This document shows, in pieces, positions 1 to 11,046 of a DNA stretch of 64,000 nucleotides. The stretch is taken from NCBI GenBank assembly GCA_036898135.1, contig CM072512.1:41836023-41900022 (forward strand). The letters run 5' to 3'. The stretch comes from Oncomelania hupensis. Lineage: Eukaryota; Mollusca; Gastropoda; Littorinimorpha; Pomatiopsidae. Within the stretch, counting starts at the first letter, position 1. Every line of letters starts with the position of its first letter. The notes under the pieces were generated by a model. That model worked only from the letters and a program-made list of their open reading frames with translations, did no database searches and had not been told where the DNA came from. The position numbers and the translations under genes were made by a program.

Positions 1-780
1 TGCACTTTGATAAACTATTAAGACGACAATGAAATTAGAAGACAATAAAAGTGTTCAAACATTCAAAGTTGCATGGATTAAAAGTACATTCTTCCTGGAC
101 ATTTGGCGTCTTCGGTCCGCATAAAATTTAAAGTTCATCAACAAAAAAAAAAGAAACAAAAGAAACGCACTTTATTCCCGAAAGAGAAACAAAAAAGCTT
201 CAAATCAATGTGCAAACAAAATCCGAAATTGCACTTCAATACAGTTTAATTTTTTTTTTTATGGTACACAACTCCCTAATTGTAGAAATTTTTCGAAGAA
301 TTAATTATTCTGCTTCTTCAGCATTTTACGCGTCACTTGAGCACCTCACAAAACTTCAGGGAAACACACTTCCAACTATTGAGCACATATTTATTTTTAC
401 GTTTTGTCTGGGTCTACGTCAGATTCTGCATCTGTAGATAGAAAATCTTTAATTCAACAGTACATGAATTGCTCTTTCCGAAAACAGTAGTAAAGGTTGC
501 AGTGTAACGGGTGACATTTAAACACGTTGTTCCCCTTTTACCTTTTTTTTAAACTAGCTAAATCTATAATATTTTCTTTGAAAGTCTATCAATTACTTCA
601 AAAGTAAGGCAATCTATCACAACTTCAGTCTGTGGTTTCATGTTGTGCGTTTCGTGGAAACAACGCGCTTGATCCTTCCAGCAGAGAGTAAAAGTTCAAT
701 TTGTCTGCATGAGATGCTAGTAGATCAGTGGCTAGCCTCTTTTCTGGCATGGCAATCGCCCGCCCCTACACTAGATTACC
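1..780. other. AT-rich intergenic stretch, no gene seen
   Basis: Only short open frames occur, and none has a recognisable motif or codon pattern. I see no RNA gene and no clear repeat. Confidence 0.5.
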
Positions 781-808
781 ACTGCCAGTCGCGCCGCGCA
801 TGCTAAAC

Positions 809-1100
809 AAAGAGAGAGAGAGGGGGGGGGGAAGAAGGGGGGGATAGAGAGGAGGTGAGGGGAAGAGAGAGAAACAAACTGTGTGTTAGTGTGTGTGTTT
901 GTGTGTGTGTGTTTGTGTTAGTCATTGTTTATTGGGGTGTGGATGTGTGTGCGTGCGTGTATGTTTGTGTGTGTCTGTCTGTCTCCCACACTCGTATAGA
1001 AGTAAGCATTGAGATTAAATCTTGACTAGTTAGTCATTGTTTATAGGGGGGGGGGGTGTTTTGTGTGTGGGTGTGCGTGTGTGTGTGTGTTTGTGTGTGT
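809..1100. repeat. Purine-rich then GT-rich low-complexity DNA
   Basis: A run of GA and G tracts (about 809-870) is followed by degenerate (GT)n (about 880-980 and 1046-1100). The G runs reach nine or more bases. There is no coding signal. Confidence 0.8.
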
Positions 1101-1106
1101 TAGAGT

Positions 1107-1259
1107 GATTGATTGATTGACTGATTGTTGCTTTAGGTCCAGCGGACTCTTCCGAGCCAAATCAGGACCGGACAACCCCCGATCCGCATAAAAGATCTGC
1201 TGAAACAACCCTAGTGGGAAAATTGAATGCCCTCCACCGGACAGTCACTTTACAATAAA
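1107..1259 (+). repeat. Tail-end fragment of the ~578-bp retroposon family (R1)
   Basis: It begins with a (GATT)n tail followed by TTGCTTTAGGTCCAGCGGAC, the conserved end of the family. It stops after about 150 bp and abuts an inverted copy. 'Plus' here means the simple-repeat tail is at the low coordinate. Confidence 0.8.
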
Positions 1260-1263
1260 GACA

Positions 1264-1841
1264 CCCCCGTTGGGGTGCCGGGGGTTTCAGTATAAATAGT
1301 ATCCCCACTTTCTGGAAATTTAGTGCTTTAAATTCCCACTGTCGCTGTCTTCCTCATTTACTCTTTCCCATTCCTGCTCTGTCCTATCACTCTGCTATAT
1401 TATCTTCTTCTTCGCTAGATCAATGACCTACCTTTTTTCTTGAAAACTCTTCCTGGACAAGACTCCTTGTTTGTGTATGAGGTGTGTTGCATCAGCTTGG
1501 GAGTGTTGGACGCTTTCTGCCAGGTGGTCACTAGGGCTTCCTATGATGTTATTATTTAGCAATATAGGCATTTTATATGTATATGTTTTGTTGATAATTT
1601 ATAATGATGTTTGTATTCTATTTTGATTTTGTAACCGGGGGTTCGAGTAGTTAGGGTAAAGCCTCAGCCGTCCCCTGCGTGGGATGTCTTTATTGTAAAG
1701 TGACTGGCCGGTGGAGGGCATTCAATTTTCCCACTAGGATTGTTTCAGCAGATCTTTTATGCGGATCGGGTGTTGTCCGGTCCTGATTTGGCTCGGAAGA
1801 GTCCGCTGGACCTAAAGCAACAATCAATCAATCAATCAATT
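1264..1841 (-). repeat. Full-length copy of the ~578-bp retroposon family (R2)
   Basis: It reads from a GC-rich hairpin (CCCCCGTTGGGGTGCCGGGG), through a TATAAATAG motif about 10 bp downstream, to the conserved end GGACCTAAAGCAACAATC and a (CAAT)n tail. It is inverted relative to R1 and R5. It has no protein-coding capacity and no tRNA-type A and B boxes, so it is not a classical tRNA SINE. Confidence 0.8.
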
Positions 1842-1912
1842 ACAATAAAGACATCCCACGCAGGGGACGGCTGAGGCTTTACCCTAACTACTCGAACCCC
1901 CTTCGTTTTTCA
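1842..1912 (+). repeat. Short internal fragment of the ~578-bp retroposon family (R3)
   Basis: It matches the ACAATAAAGACATCCCACGC segment of the family and ends abruptly at unrelated sequence near 1912. Confidence 0.7.
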
Positions 1913-1994
1913 ACTTTTTGAGCCCGAAATCAACTTTGCGGGTTTTTGGCCCCGGGCCCCCGCTAATTTCGAACCCTGCGTCAATGTAATCCCC

Positions 1995-2445
1995 CAGCCA
2001 GTAAAGGCATCCTATGCCGGGGACGCTGAGATTCTAATTTATTGAACCTCCGTTTTCAATCGCAGAATAGAATATAAACATCATTATAAAATATTAACAA
2101 AACGTGCATATAAAATGCCTAAATTGCAAAATAATAATCCCTTGTGACCATTTGGCAGAAAGCGTTTATATTTTCCCCAGCTGGCCCAACAGACCCCATA
2201 CTCAAATGAGGAGTTTTGGGTGAGTTTTAAAGAAAAGGAGTAGGTGATTGGTCTAGCGAAAAAGATAGTAGATTGATAGAACAGATTAGGAACTTGTTGT
2301 TTTGTTGCATCAATTTTTATTCATCAGATTAACGTAAGTTGTACTGATTAGGAACGAAAAAGAACAAATGAGAATGACAGAAACAGTGGTAATTTAAAGC
2401 TCTACATTTGCACGAAGTGGGGATATTATTTATACAGAAACCCCG
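1995..2445 (+). repeat. Degenerate copy of the ~578-bp retroposon family (R4)
   Basis: The segment order of the family is still visible: AATAGAATATAAACATCATT, then AAATGCCTA, then the GTGGGGATA...TTTATAC end. It carries many substitutions and small indels, so it is clearly older than its neighbours R2 and R5. Confidence 0.65.
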
Positions 2446-2482
2446 GCACCCCGGCACCGCGGCACCTCATTGGCGGAGTCAG

Positions 2483-3062
2483 TGATTGATTGATTGATTT
2501 ATTGTTGCTTTAGGTCCAGCGGACTCTTCCGAGCCAAATCAGGACCGGACAACCCCCGATCCGCATAAAAGATCTGCCGAAACAACCCTAGTGGGAAAAT
2601 TGAATGCCCTCCACCGGCCAGTCACTTTACAATAAAGACATCCCACGCGGGGGACGGCTGAGGGTTGACCTCAACTACGCGAACACCCCGGTTACAAAAA
2701 CAAAATAGAACACAACCATCATTACAAATCATCAACAAAACACATGCATATAAAATGCCTATAGTGCGAAATAATACAATCATGGGAAGCCCTAGTGACC
2801 ACCCGGCAGAAAGCGTCCAACACTCCCAAGCCGATCCAACAGACCTCATACACAAACAAGGAGTCTTGTCCAGGAAGAGTTTTCAAGAAAAAAGGTAGGT
2901 CATTGATCTAGCGAAGAAGAAGAAAGTATAGCAAAGTGATAGGACAGATCAGGAATGGGAAAGAGCAAATGATGAAGACAGCGACAGTGGGAATTTAAAG
3001 CACTAAATTTCCAGAAAGTGGGGATACTATTTATACTGAAACCCCCGGCACTCCAACGGGGG
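2483..3062 (+). repeat. Full-length copy of the ~578-bp retroposon family (R5)
   Basis: It has a (GATT)n tail at 2483-2502, the full conserved body, and ends at the GC-rich hairpin near 3060. Its far flank (3063-3147) is also shared, inverted, with the flank of the copy at 41698-42282, so some copies extend about 90 bp beyond the hairpin. Confidence 0.8.
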
Positions 3063-3376
3063 GAACTGTTGCCGCAGTGAATTAGTCATGCCCACAAAGG
3101 CAAGACAGGTTTTCAACTGAGGATTTCACTGTTCCCTTTATAGGTTAGAACAATCTGCAGTGACAAGATTGCTCATGACCCCAAGGGGTCGGGAAGTCAG
3201 TAATGCTGATAGACCATTCAAATGAAAACCGGGAAACACAAGTTAGGGAAACAGACTAACCAATATTACCTGAAAGAACGAATGGTCTAAGGTGACTACA
3301 ATTTGTTTATACTAATAAGACCACTCAAACGCGTAAAATAGATAACTGTGTGAATCTGTACGATATATTTTGTGTT

Positions 3377-3466
3377 AATTTAATGCAACCTCAAGCGAAT
3401 GGCGTGAGTTGGCATCAAAAGCAAATGATGTCATAGTTTTTCTAAAGTTCTTTTATTGTCAATTTT
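3377..3466 (-). repeat. 85-bp direct repeat, copy 1 (3' end of the small ORF)
   Basis: This is nearly identical to 3984-4075. On the minus strand it holds the last codons and stop of the SAM-like ORF and an AATAAA motif. The duplication therefore covers the 3' end of that gene or gene fragment. Confidence 0.75.
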
Positions 3467-3745
3467 TGTAGTCAAACCATGACTAGAGAGATGTGGACCG
3501 GACAGCGATGCCGTGGTCGCCGATGATGGTGTGGATTGACGCTTGAGTTCCAAGATGGCGGTGCGCACAGAGACCAGGTGCCCCCGTTTTAGGTCAAGCG
3601 CTGTCAAGTCTTCTTCTGTGGTGTTGATTAACACCTGATAGTTATCAAACCCATTGTCTACTAGCACACCAACGGCAGCCGCAGGCACCTGCTTGCACCA
3701 CTCTTTAAAGTTAAAATATACAGACATCTTCGTAAAAAAAAACAA
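3431..3745 (-). CDS. Small SAM-like domain protein, possibly a gene fragment or TE-borne ORF
   Basis: This is a 104-residue open frame; the more natural start may be the second Met, at 3727 (MSVY...). Residues of about 14-68 have the look of a SAM-like five-helix bundle: a Trp near the start, then VPAAAVGVLVDNGF, then EEDLTALDLKRGHLVSVRTA, matching the usual 'L..L.ikr.GHr..i..ai' ending of SAM domains. That fold generally mediates protein-protein contacts. A Ser/Thr-rich tail follows. The stop lies inside an 85-bp segment that is repeated at 3984-4075 and contains a polyadenylation-type AATAAA. No introns or partner exons could be placed. It may be an exon, a retrocopy, or part of a mobile element. 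The fold assignment is by eye only. Confidence 0.45.
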   Translation of the reverse strand: MFFFTKMSVYFNFKEWCKQVPAAAVGVLVDNGFDNYQVLINTTEEDLTALDLKRGHLVSVRTAILELKRQSTPSSATTASLSGPHLSSHGLTTKIDNKRTLEKL

Positions 3746-3983
3746 AAAACAAAAAAAACAGAACGTAAGCTGCCGCTACTGTTACGAGCACAAGCGCTGC
3801 TCTGTCAATGCAAAGAAATAATACAGTAACACTAATACCCAAATCGTTAATTAGAACATTACTCTCAATATTATTTCTAAAGTCAACTTTTTATTTCTAG
3901 CTGCGCTGTGCCCTTCGAGTACCGAAGACACAGGCGCACAAAAATACATATTTTTTTAAATTATGTTTATTCTAAACAACACT

Positions 3984-4075
3984 TAATTCAACCTCAAGCG
4001 AATGGCGTGAGTTGGCATCAAAAGCAAATGATATTTTAGTTTTTCTAAAGTTCTTTTATTGTCAAATTTTGCTGT
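3984..4075 (-). repeat. 85-bp direct repeat, copy 2
   Basis: Same sequence as 3377-3466 with a few changes. It is not followed upstream by an intact SAM-like ORF, so it is a partial duplicate. Confidence 0.75.
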
Positions 4076-4079
4076 AAAG

Positions 4080-4860
4080 TTGCTGTATTTGTATTTCTTC
4101 AATCTTTTTGTTTGCTTTCTATGTCTATTTTTCCCCTTTTGATCTGGATCCTCGGATAGTTATTTTTCTTTGTTAGGTTTTCTTTCCTTTGTTGTTTTCT
4201 TTCATGCTTTCTTTCTTCCTTTCTTACTTGTTTTTAGTGTATTACTTCCCTCTGTTTTTTTTTTTTTAATCCTTGTTTGTATTCTGTTATCTGCTTTTTT
4301 CTTATAGTTTTATTTATCTCTTTCTTTCAGTCTTTCTTATGCCTTTCTCATTGTTTTCTTTCATGAATGTTTCTTTATCAGCTGTGTCTCTTCTGTAATT
4401 TTTTTCTTATTCTATGTAAGTTTTTTTTAATCCCTTTCTTTCGTGTTTAAACTCTTTTTTAGTTTGTTTTTTTGTTTGTTTCTTTCTTTGTAGTTTTTAT
4501 TTGTTTTTTCCGCGCCTTCTTTCTTTTTTTTTAATTCCCGTATTTTCTTTCTTTTCTCATTGCTTTCATTCATTTATTCTCTCTCCTTCTTTCTCTCCTT
4601 TCTTGAATTTTTTCTTTAATTTCCTAATTTCTGTCTTCTGTTTTTCTTTCTGTTCGCCTTTCTTTTCTTTTCTTTCCTTTCTTCCACCTTTTTCTTTCTG
4701 TCATTTCTCTCTTTAATTTATTCTCCTTTCCTTTGATTTTTTTGGTTTTTCTGTTTTTCTTTCTGCCTTTCTTTCATTTTTCCTTTCTTTCTCTCTCCTC
4801 CTTTCTTCTTTTCTGTCTGTCTGTCTATCTATCTTTATTTCTTCCTATTCTTTCCCAATT
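4080..4860. repeat. Pyrimidine-rich (CTTT-like) low-complexity tract
   Basis: Nearly 800 bp dominated by T and CTTT, TTTC and CTGT runs. The Phe/Ser/Leu-rich open frames here are artefacts of this composition. Confidence 0.85.
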
Positions 4861-5745
4861 GATTCCTCGCATGATGTCATTTGCCACAGGCAAAACGGTA
4901 GTTCTCGCCCTTCATTTCCAAAATTAGGTTCTCGTAATCGCACACAGGTTCCATAATTTGGTTTCACGCCTCGCTGCTCAAAAGTTATTGAACAGCTTTT
5001 TGTCTGTCTCTTTTACTTCATCACTAATGCAAAACAAACTTGGGTTTTCTTTGGCAAACAATGGTGTAGATGCTGGAGTTGTTGTTGTTGTTGTTGGTGG
5101 TGGTGGTCGTGGTGGTGGTGGAGGTGCTGCTGCTGCTGTTATTGGTGTTATTGTTTAATCCCCTCTCACCCCACACCCCTTGTTTTTAGAATCCAGAATA
5201 CACTCTTTAATTTGATCACATGTAGACTTGATCAGAAACTGTTTCTTTCCTTCTCACCCTCTTCGTCTTCATTTAATATAGTGCAAACTTTTCTTCTTCT
5301 TCTTTAACGCAGTGCAAATTCAATTCTTCTTTTTCTTCTTCTTCTTCTTCTTCTTTAACGCAATGCAATGCAAAGAGATTTTCTTCTGCAAATGATGTTT
5401 TTAATTTCACCCCCATTTTTCAACAGGGCTATGGCATCAATGCTCAAACGTTATCGAATCAATTTTTTCTTTTGTTACTTAAGTCGTAAACTTTTCATAT
5501 TATGGAAATAGTCCCCGGAACTTGTGTTGCTCCCTCGCCTTTCCCACAATCCCTTTATCACCATCCACTCCAACACCACCTCCCAGCAAGCATTAAGTTC
5601 CATTCCCGCTCAGTCCTCCAGGAGTACTCGAGTTGTCTGGGGAGTTACACGGTGCTCATCGAACAGCAAATTCTCGCTTTGGGCGGCTTGATTTCCTGTT
5701 CTTCGATCAGCGCCTTGAGGAGCTCTTGAGCTAGAAAAGACGGAT
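4861..5745. other. Intergenic stretch with short trinucleotide runs
   Basis: It contains (GTT)n/(GGT)n at about 5076-5140 and (TTC)n runs at about 5297-5360. No gene or RNA is recognised. Confidence 0.5.
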
Positions 5746-5749
5746 AAAT

Positions 5750-7560
5750 GAAACTATGCAATCCGATCCTACCCTACTCTATCCTGTCCTATCCCGTAAC
5801 ATCACATCACAGAGGATCGTTTAACCAGCGTACTCCATCTTTCTCTATCCTCTGTCTTGAAGCTGTGCACGGTGTTGAGGGATTGGCCTTAGACTGTGAT
5901 GTCCATATTGATGCCATTGGTGTTGTTGGTCATCAATTTGGTCTCCTCTGCATTTATTTTCATTCCAAAGGCTCTGGACTACAAGGTGGTGTCAAGCCTC
6001 TGTACCAGCTGTTCAAGTTTTTGGTTTTCTCCAGCCAATCCATCAATGTCATCCGCAAAACGGAGGCTGGAGATTGCTATACTCCCTATGCTGACTGTGA
6101 TTTCGTGATCTGCAAGGGCATTTGACATGATGCATTCCAGGAAGATGTTGAAGCGTTTTGGAGAGAATAGGCATCCTTGACGCACGCCGATTGTTGTCGA
6201 TCTAAACCAGGTCCCGGGGCGCTCGTGTGGAGGACTGCAATAGTAGCTTTGTCATACAGGCTTTTGATGACTTCAATATTGTTAGAGCTGATGTTGTACA
6301 CTCTCCTGGTTGCCCACTGAGCTGCATGCAAACGCTTTCTTGAAGTCTATAAACGCATCATATAGATGTTGTTGGTGCTGTAAATATTCCTCGCAGATTC
6401 TTCTGAGGTTAAAAATCTGCTCAGTGGTACTTCGCCCCGCCCTGAATCCTGCTTGTTCTTCAGCTATGATTTGTTCAGCTTGGGGTTTCAACCTGTTGAG
6501 GGTTATTTTCGGGAGGACTTTGCTGGGATGTCTGATGAGGCCGATGGTGCGGTAATTTTTCACACTCCTGAAGGTTACCTTTTTTGGGAATAGTGATGAC
6601 AAGCGACTGGGTCCATGGTGTAGGCCACTTCTCACTCTGCCATATCTTGTTACAGATAATGGTGAGGACATCAATCATCGCTTCTCATCCTGCTTGAAAC
6701 AATTCTGCGAGTATGTTGTCCACTCCCGCTAACTTCCCTTTCTTCAACGATGGCACTGCTGCCTCAACTTCTTCTCGGAGAATTGGGAGGATTTCTTCTT
6801 CTTCTGCTCTGTTTTGTGAATTGATGTGGTTTAAACAAATGTTTTATTCAAGGAAAACACATAATTACAAACAATGATTTACAGGATAGGCAACAAGCAA
6901 GTTTATGTAAGCCCACCCTGTTTATCAAACTTTCTACATAATAATTAAGTGACAGGCAACTGATAGTTACATTTAAACATGGAAGAATACAACAATAAAA
7001 AAATAAAAAATAAAAGAATAATAATAATAAAATAACATAAGTAAAAAATAATTAGGTTTAGTAAATAATTAAACGGAATATGGAGAATAACAGGTAAGAA
7101 TTAATTATAAATAGATAAATAAAAATGGACATTTTAAAACAAATAATTGAAGAAGGAGATGTGTGTGTGTAAAACTGATTTGTCTCCGTTTGGTGTGTGG
7201 TGGTAAAGGTCAGAGCTGTACATCTATCCAAGACTTCTTGTTCTTCTGTAAGGCATATTCAAGACTTACTTTGGATCGTGGAGACCTTGGGCTATTTAGC
7301 ACTTGTCAGCCGCTTCACAGTCTGGTAGGCCTTCTTGCCGTTGTTCTTGTTCACAAATCTCTATTTCCTGGCATTGATCTTCTATCCAGTTTCCCTTTGC
7401 TATACGCATGCCTGTTTGGATGTCATTGGTGAATTTTCGGTAGGCAACAGCTCCCTGTGAGGTGTTCTTTTTCTTATTCATCTCTCTTCGTTTTTCACAC
7501 AGGTCAAAAAATTCAGGTGTGATCCACGGTTTCTTTTTTTTTATATTCAATACTGCAGAA
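5750..7560 (-). pseudogene. LINE-type retrotransposon relic: reverse transcriptase and linker region
   Basis: On the minus strand, successive frames give a non-LTR ORF2 in order. A Lys/Arg-rich linker with KKPWITPEF (about 7550-7300) comes first. It is followed by the RT N-terminal part (LKKGKLAGVDN near 6735), the NYRTIGLI and EEQAGFRAGRSTTEQIF blocks (about 6550-6400), and DFKKAF. Then come RQGCLFSPKRFN and the catalytic FADD block (about 6185-6030). Frameshifts separate the pieces and a ~320-bp AT-rich insert lies at 6835-7160, so it is dead. The 3' end (about 5750-5830) shows the GGATA-type tail seen in sister fragments at 7752, 54190 and 55497. The clade was not determined. Confidence 0.8.
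6835..7160. other. AT-rich insert inside the LINE relic
   Basis: It interrupts the LINE ORF between the linker and the RT. It is strongly A-rich on the plus strand with no ORF. I could not recognise terminal repeats. Confidence 0.5.
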
Positions 7561-7613
7561 TAAAGAAAACGTGCTATTTCTTTGAAAGATATAATAAAGT
7601 TGTCGTAGCCTAT

Positions 7614-7734
<121 letters not shown>

Positions 7735-7751
7735 CTGAGCTTTATCAACGC

Positions 7752-7850
7752 ATATCTGCCTATTCCTATCCTATCCTATCCCATCCCGTAACTCGGAGGT
7801 CGTAGGGGCACCACAGATAATCGTTTAACCACAACAATGTATTTTCTACT
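7752..7850 (-). repeat. LINE 3'-end fragment with GGATA tail
   Basis: The segment TATCCTATCCCATCCCGTAA followed by TCGTTTAACCA matches the 3' ends at about 5750-5830 and 55497-55570, read on the minus strand. Confidence 0.65.
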
Positions 7851-8365
7851 ACTGTCTTCAATAGCATAAACTATTGTCTGCTGCGTGTAAAGCGACGAAA
7901 TGGCCTATACTAATAGGACAGCCACTACTGTGTACTATTGCCTTACGCTCTGTATTCTCTCCCATACAAACCTGGCCCCTGGGCAAAAGACAAACTTGCC
8001 TGTTGACTGTCACAACAGATAAATTTCTTTGAACTAGGCAAGACTGACATACCAGAGCCAAATCGATCTTGTGTTTTTTCCTTCCCTACACCGTTTCCCA
8101 GTGCTGTGGCCTGGGGAAGAAGAAATCTGCTTCTTCCATTTTTCTTGCTTTCAGAGAAACGTATTTGGCACTTTCCACCTGGAAGGACTCCTAGCATGTG
8201 CGCTCTGTTTGTATAATTTTATTAATGAATTCTAATAAGTATACATCAGTGTTGTTCGTGCATCTAGATTTTCCGTGCAAAGAAGTCCATTTCCCCTTTC
8301 CCCACCGATCTTTCGCATACCCCACCCGACCCTTTATACTCACTCCACACGCACACACACACATA

Positions 8366-8431
<66 letters not shown>

Positions 8432-9260
8432 TTATTAATAAATTATGTGCTATGTAGTGTCCAACAAGCTAAATTTGTTATTAATCTATGTAATGGTGTC
8501 AGATATGCAGCAGGCTGAAATTGCAAGAAATATTCTATTGTGTTCTGTTCTTACACATGTAGGACGAATCATGCCATCCAATTCAATCGAATTCAATTCA
8601 ATAATTTGTTTTAAGTCTGTTCTCGCGCATATAATTAATTTTAGATCTTAATGTACACTCTTTCTCACGCATAGACATACACACATACAATCAAGTCTAA
8701 CAATTTAAAGTTGAACCATAACCATAAAAAGTTCAAAAATACTACAAAAATGTACCAACATGTAAATTATACGGGCTTTGTCAATTATTGCAGGACTATG
8801 CAATAAAATGTCAATGGATTTTTCAAAATTGATTTCTTTTATAAAGTGGAATTAAAATAGGATATCCCTGTAAAATATAAAAGATGCTGGATGTAGACAA
8901 GTACAAACTACAAAATCATGCTGTTGAGGGAATAGAACTCTGCTTGGTCGGCACTTGAGTCAAGCTTCTGGCGCCCTCTGAATAGCGTCCCTCTGTCTGC
9001 TAACTAGAAACAGTACTTCCATCAGAATCTCTGCTTCCACTTCGCTCACATCTTTATACAGACGCCTGTGAGCCACGCGCTTCCTACCTATACCCTGTGG
9101 CAAACGATGCAACAAGCATGCTTAGACGTTACCGATCCATATTGCAGGTAGTTTGGGGAAAAAACCGTTGCTAACTGGGGACTTCCTGCAATGCATGTGT
9201 TGTGCCTGTCACTCGTTAGTGTAATCAAGCTAATTTTTGGACACATTCCTACCTCCTCTA
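7851..9260. other. Intergenic DNA, no gene recognised
   Basis: It contains a (TC)n array at 8368-8427. Otherwise only short frames without motifs. Confidence 0.5.
8368..8427. repeat. (TC)n microsatellite
   Basis: About 30 uninterrupted TC units. Confidence 0.97.
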
Positions 9261-9269
9261 CTCATCCTT

Positions 9270-9298
9270 ACTGTTTCTCTCTCTCTCTCTCTCTACTG

Positions 9299-9360
<62 letters not shown>
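9270..9360. repeat. (TC)n microsatellite, interrupted
   Basis: TC runs broken by a short CTACTGCT spacer near 9293. Confidence 0.95.
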
Positions 9361-9367
<7 letters not shown>

Positions 9368-9491
9368 ACATCACTCGAGATTCTTCCTGTCCCCAGGCTA
9401 ACACTTTCTCGTATCGTTCTTCTCTTATTTAAGCAACAACGTTGGTACTACACATTAACGAACATGATTGGAAGTTATTAGCTGTTGGATG

Positions 9492-9492
<1 letters not shown>

Positions 9493-9547
<55 letters not shown>

Positions 9548-9590
9548 TTCTTCTTCTTCTTCTTCTTCTTCTTCTTCTTCTTCTTCCTCC
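9493..9590. repeat. Compound (ATC)n-(TTC)n microsatellite
   Basis: About 17 ATC units switch directly to about 14 TTC units, consistent with one point change that then expanded. Confidence 0.97.
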
Positions 9591-9659
9591 TAATCTTCTT
9601 CTTCTTCCTTACCACTAGCACCGCAGTCACCATTACAGAACTACAGAAAAAAAGCATGG

Positions 9660-10309
9660 AAATGTAGATGGACATGGTAGCGACTTCGGCCTTTTATTTA
9701 ACACAGGTCATACGTAATAGCATTTTCGGAGAAAAAGAACAGCAAAGTTTTCTGCAACTGTTGATCTAATTCAAAAAGGAAAAATTATGCCAAGAAAAGT
9801 TCAACTTTCCATGCAACGTGTGCGATCTTTGGTTTGGAAAAGGGCAGCAACCTCGGGAAAACCTTCCTGATGTTGTCTGCGATCAAGCCGTCTCGGAATA
9901 TGTGGGTAATTTTTCTCGTCAGTCCTTCAGTTACTGTCTAACATTCCCCTGGGTTTACGATGCTTCTGCCACGGTTGCCCCCACAGGAAATGCCTATGAA
10001 AATGCGGACCTCAGACTACTCAGTAGTGCCAAGAACTTTCTAGATTTGGCTTGTGAACGCTTGGATACTTTAATATTTGTCACACTTGCGATCGAAATTC
10101 GGTATTGCCTTCTGAGAGAACGCAAGGAAAAGATAGACAATCGATAATACATGGATAAAATAAAAAGCAAATTTTAAGTTAATTTTTACATTGAATGTCG
10201 CATTATGTTCGAAAATAACTAAAACAACTACAGTTAGCCACATTACACTCTGTGACATAGCCCAGTGTGCCAAGAGTATTAACCTTACAGCGTTGCTTGC
10301 ATGATATTA
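9660..10309. other. Intergenic DNA with one unassigned 109-codon frame
   Basis: A plus-strand frame at 9818-10147 starts with ATG and has mixed amino-acid composition, but I recognise no domain and see no splice context. I do not call it a gene. Confidence 0.4.
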
Positions 10310-10314
10310 CGCTG

Positions 10315-11041
10315 TGTTACACTCGATGTTGTTTTTTATCAGTTGATTCAGCCCCGATGCTTGAAATCTGGTAAGTATAACTCAGATTCGTTTATCCACG
10401 CAGCCTGCTCACTCATCAACAAGGCAGAAGTCGTCGTATGTAGTTTTCCAACTTTATTCAACGAACATCAACAACTGTATACAATCGCTTTTTCCACTCT
10501 CAACTTTTTCCTTTTCAACTTACAACCCTCTCTACTTTTTCAACTTCTTCTTCTTCATTATTAAATGTGTGTTCCCGGACACATTGAGCGTATAGGGGAC
10601 TTACTTTTTCAACTTTTTTTTTTTTTTTTTTTAAATCAGTTTATAGTCCCCTCTTTTCCCGGTAAGGATTTTCAGAGAGGAGACCTTTTTCCTCATACAG
10701 TGCGGTACATATATAGTCTCTCTATACTCGAGAGAACTTTCGAATGATCGAGCGCGACACAATTTTAACCAATCAGAATAAATTTCGTCATCACTGTCTC
10801 ACATCATACAACCTTATTTGGGATGGAAGCGTCTCGTGGTTACCACTAGATTTATCCACACGCTTCGGTCGATAGTAAACATCCAACTCTAGAAAATTAA
10901 ATAATATCGACCAAATAAAATTACCAACATTATACAAAGCTTCTTCTAACAACAACGCAAAATCAAAGATAAATACACTCTATTATTACATGCTTTGCAA
11001 AATAAAACGATCGGATCTATCGCGCGCGTCTCAACGTAACA
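10315..11041 (-). mobile_element. Solo LTR related to the LTR of the 55.8-62.5 kb element
   Basis: It begins TGTTACACTCGATGTTG and ends CAACGTAACA, so it is bounded by TG...CA. It shares the GATTCAGCCCCGATGCTTGAA and AACTCAGATTCGTTTATCCA blocks with the LTRs at 55823-56448. The flanks CGCTG (10310-10314) and CGATG (11042-11046) are a 5-bp target duplication with one change. No internal region is present, so it is a recombined (solo) copy. The minus-strand orientation is inferred from the intact element. Confidence 0.85.
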
Positions 11042-11046
11042 CGATG

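Noticed and set aside
9818..10147. 109-codon plus-strand frame as a gene
   Set aside because: No domain, splice or regulatory support; compatible with chance.
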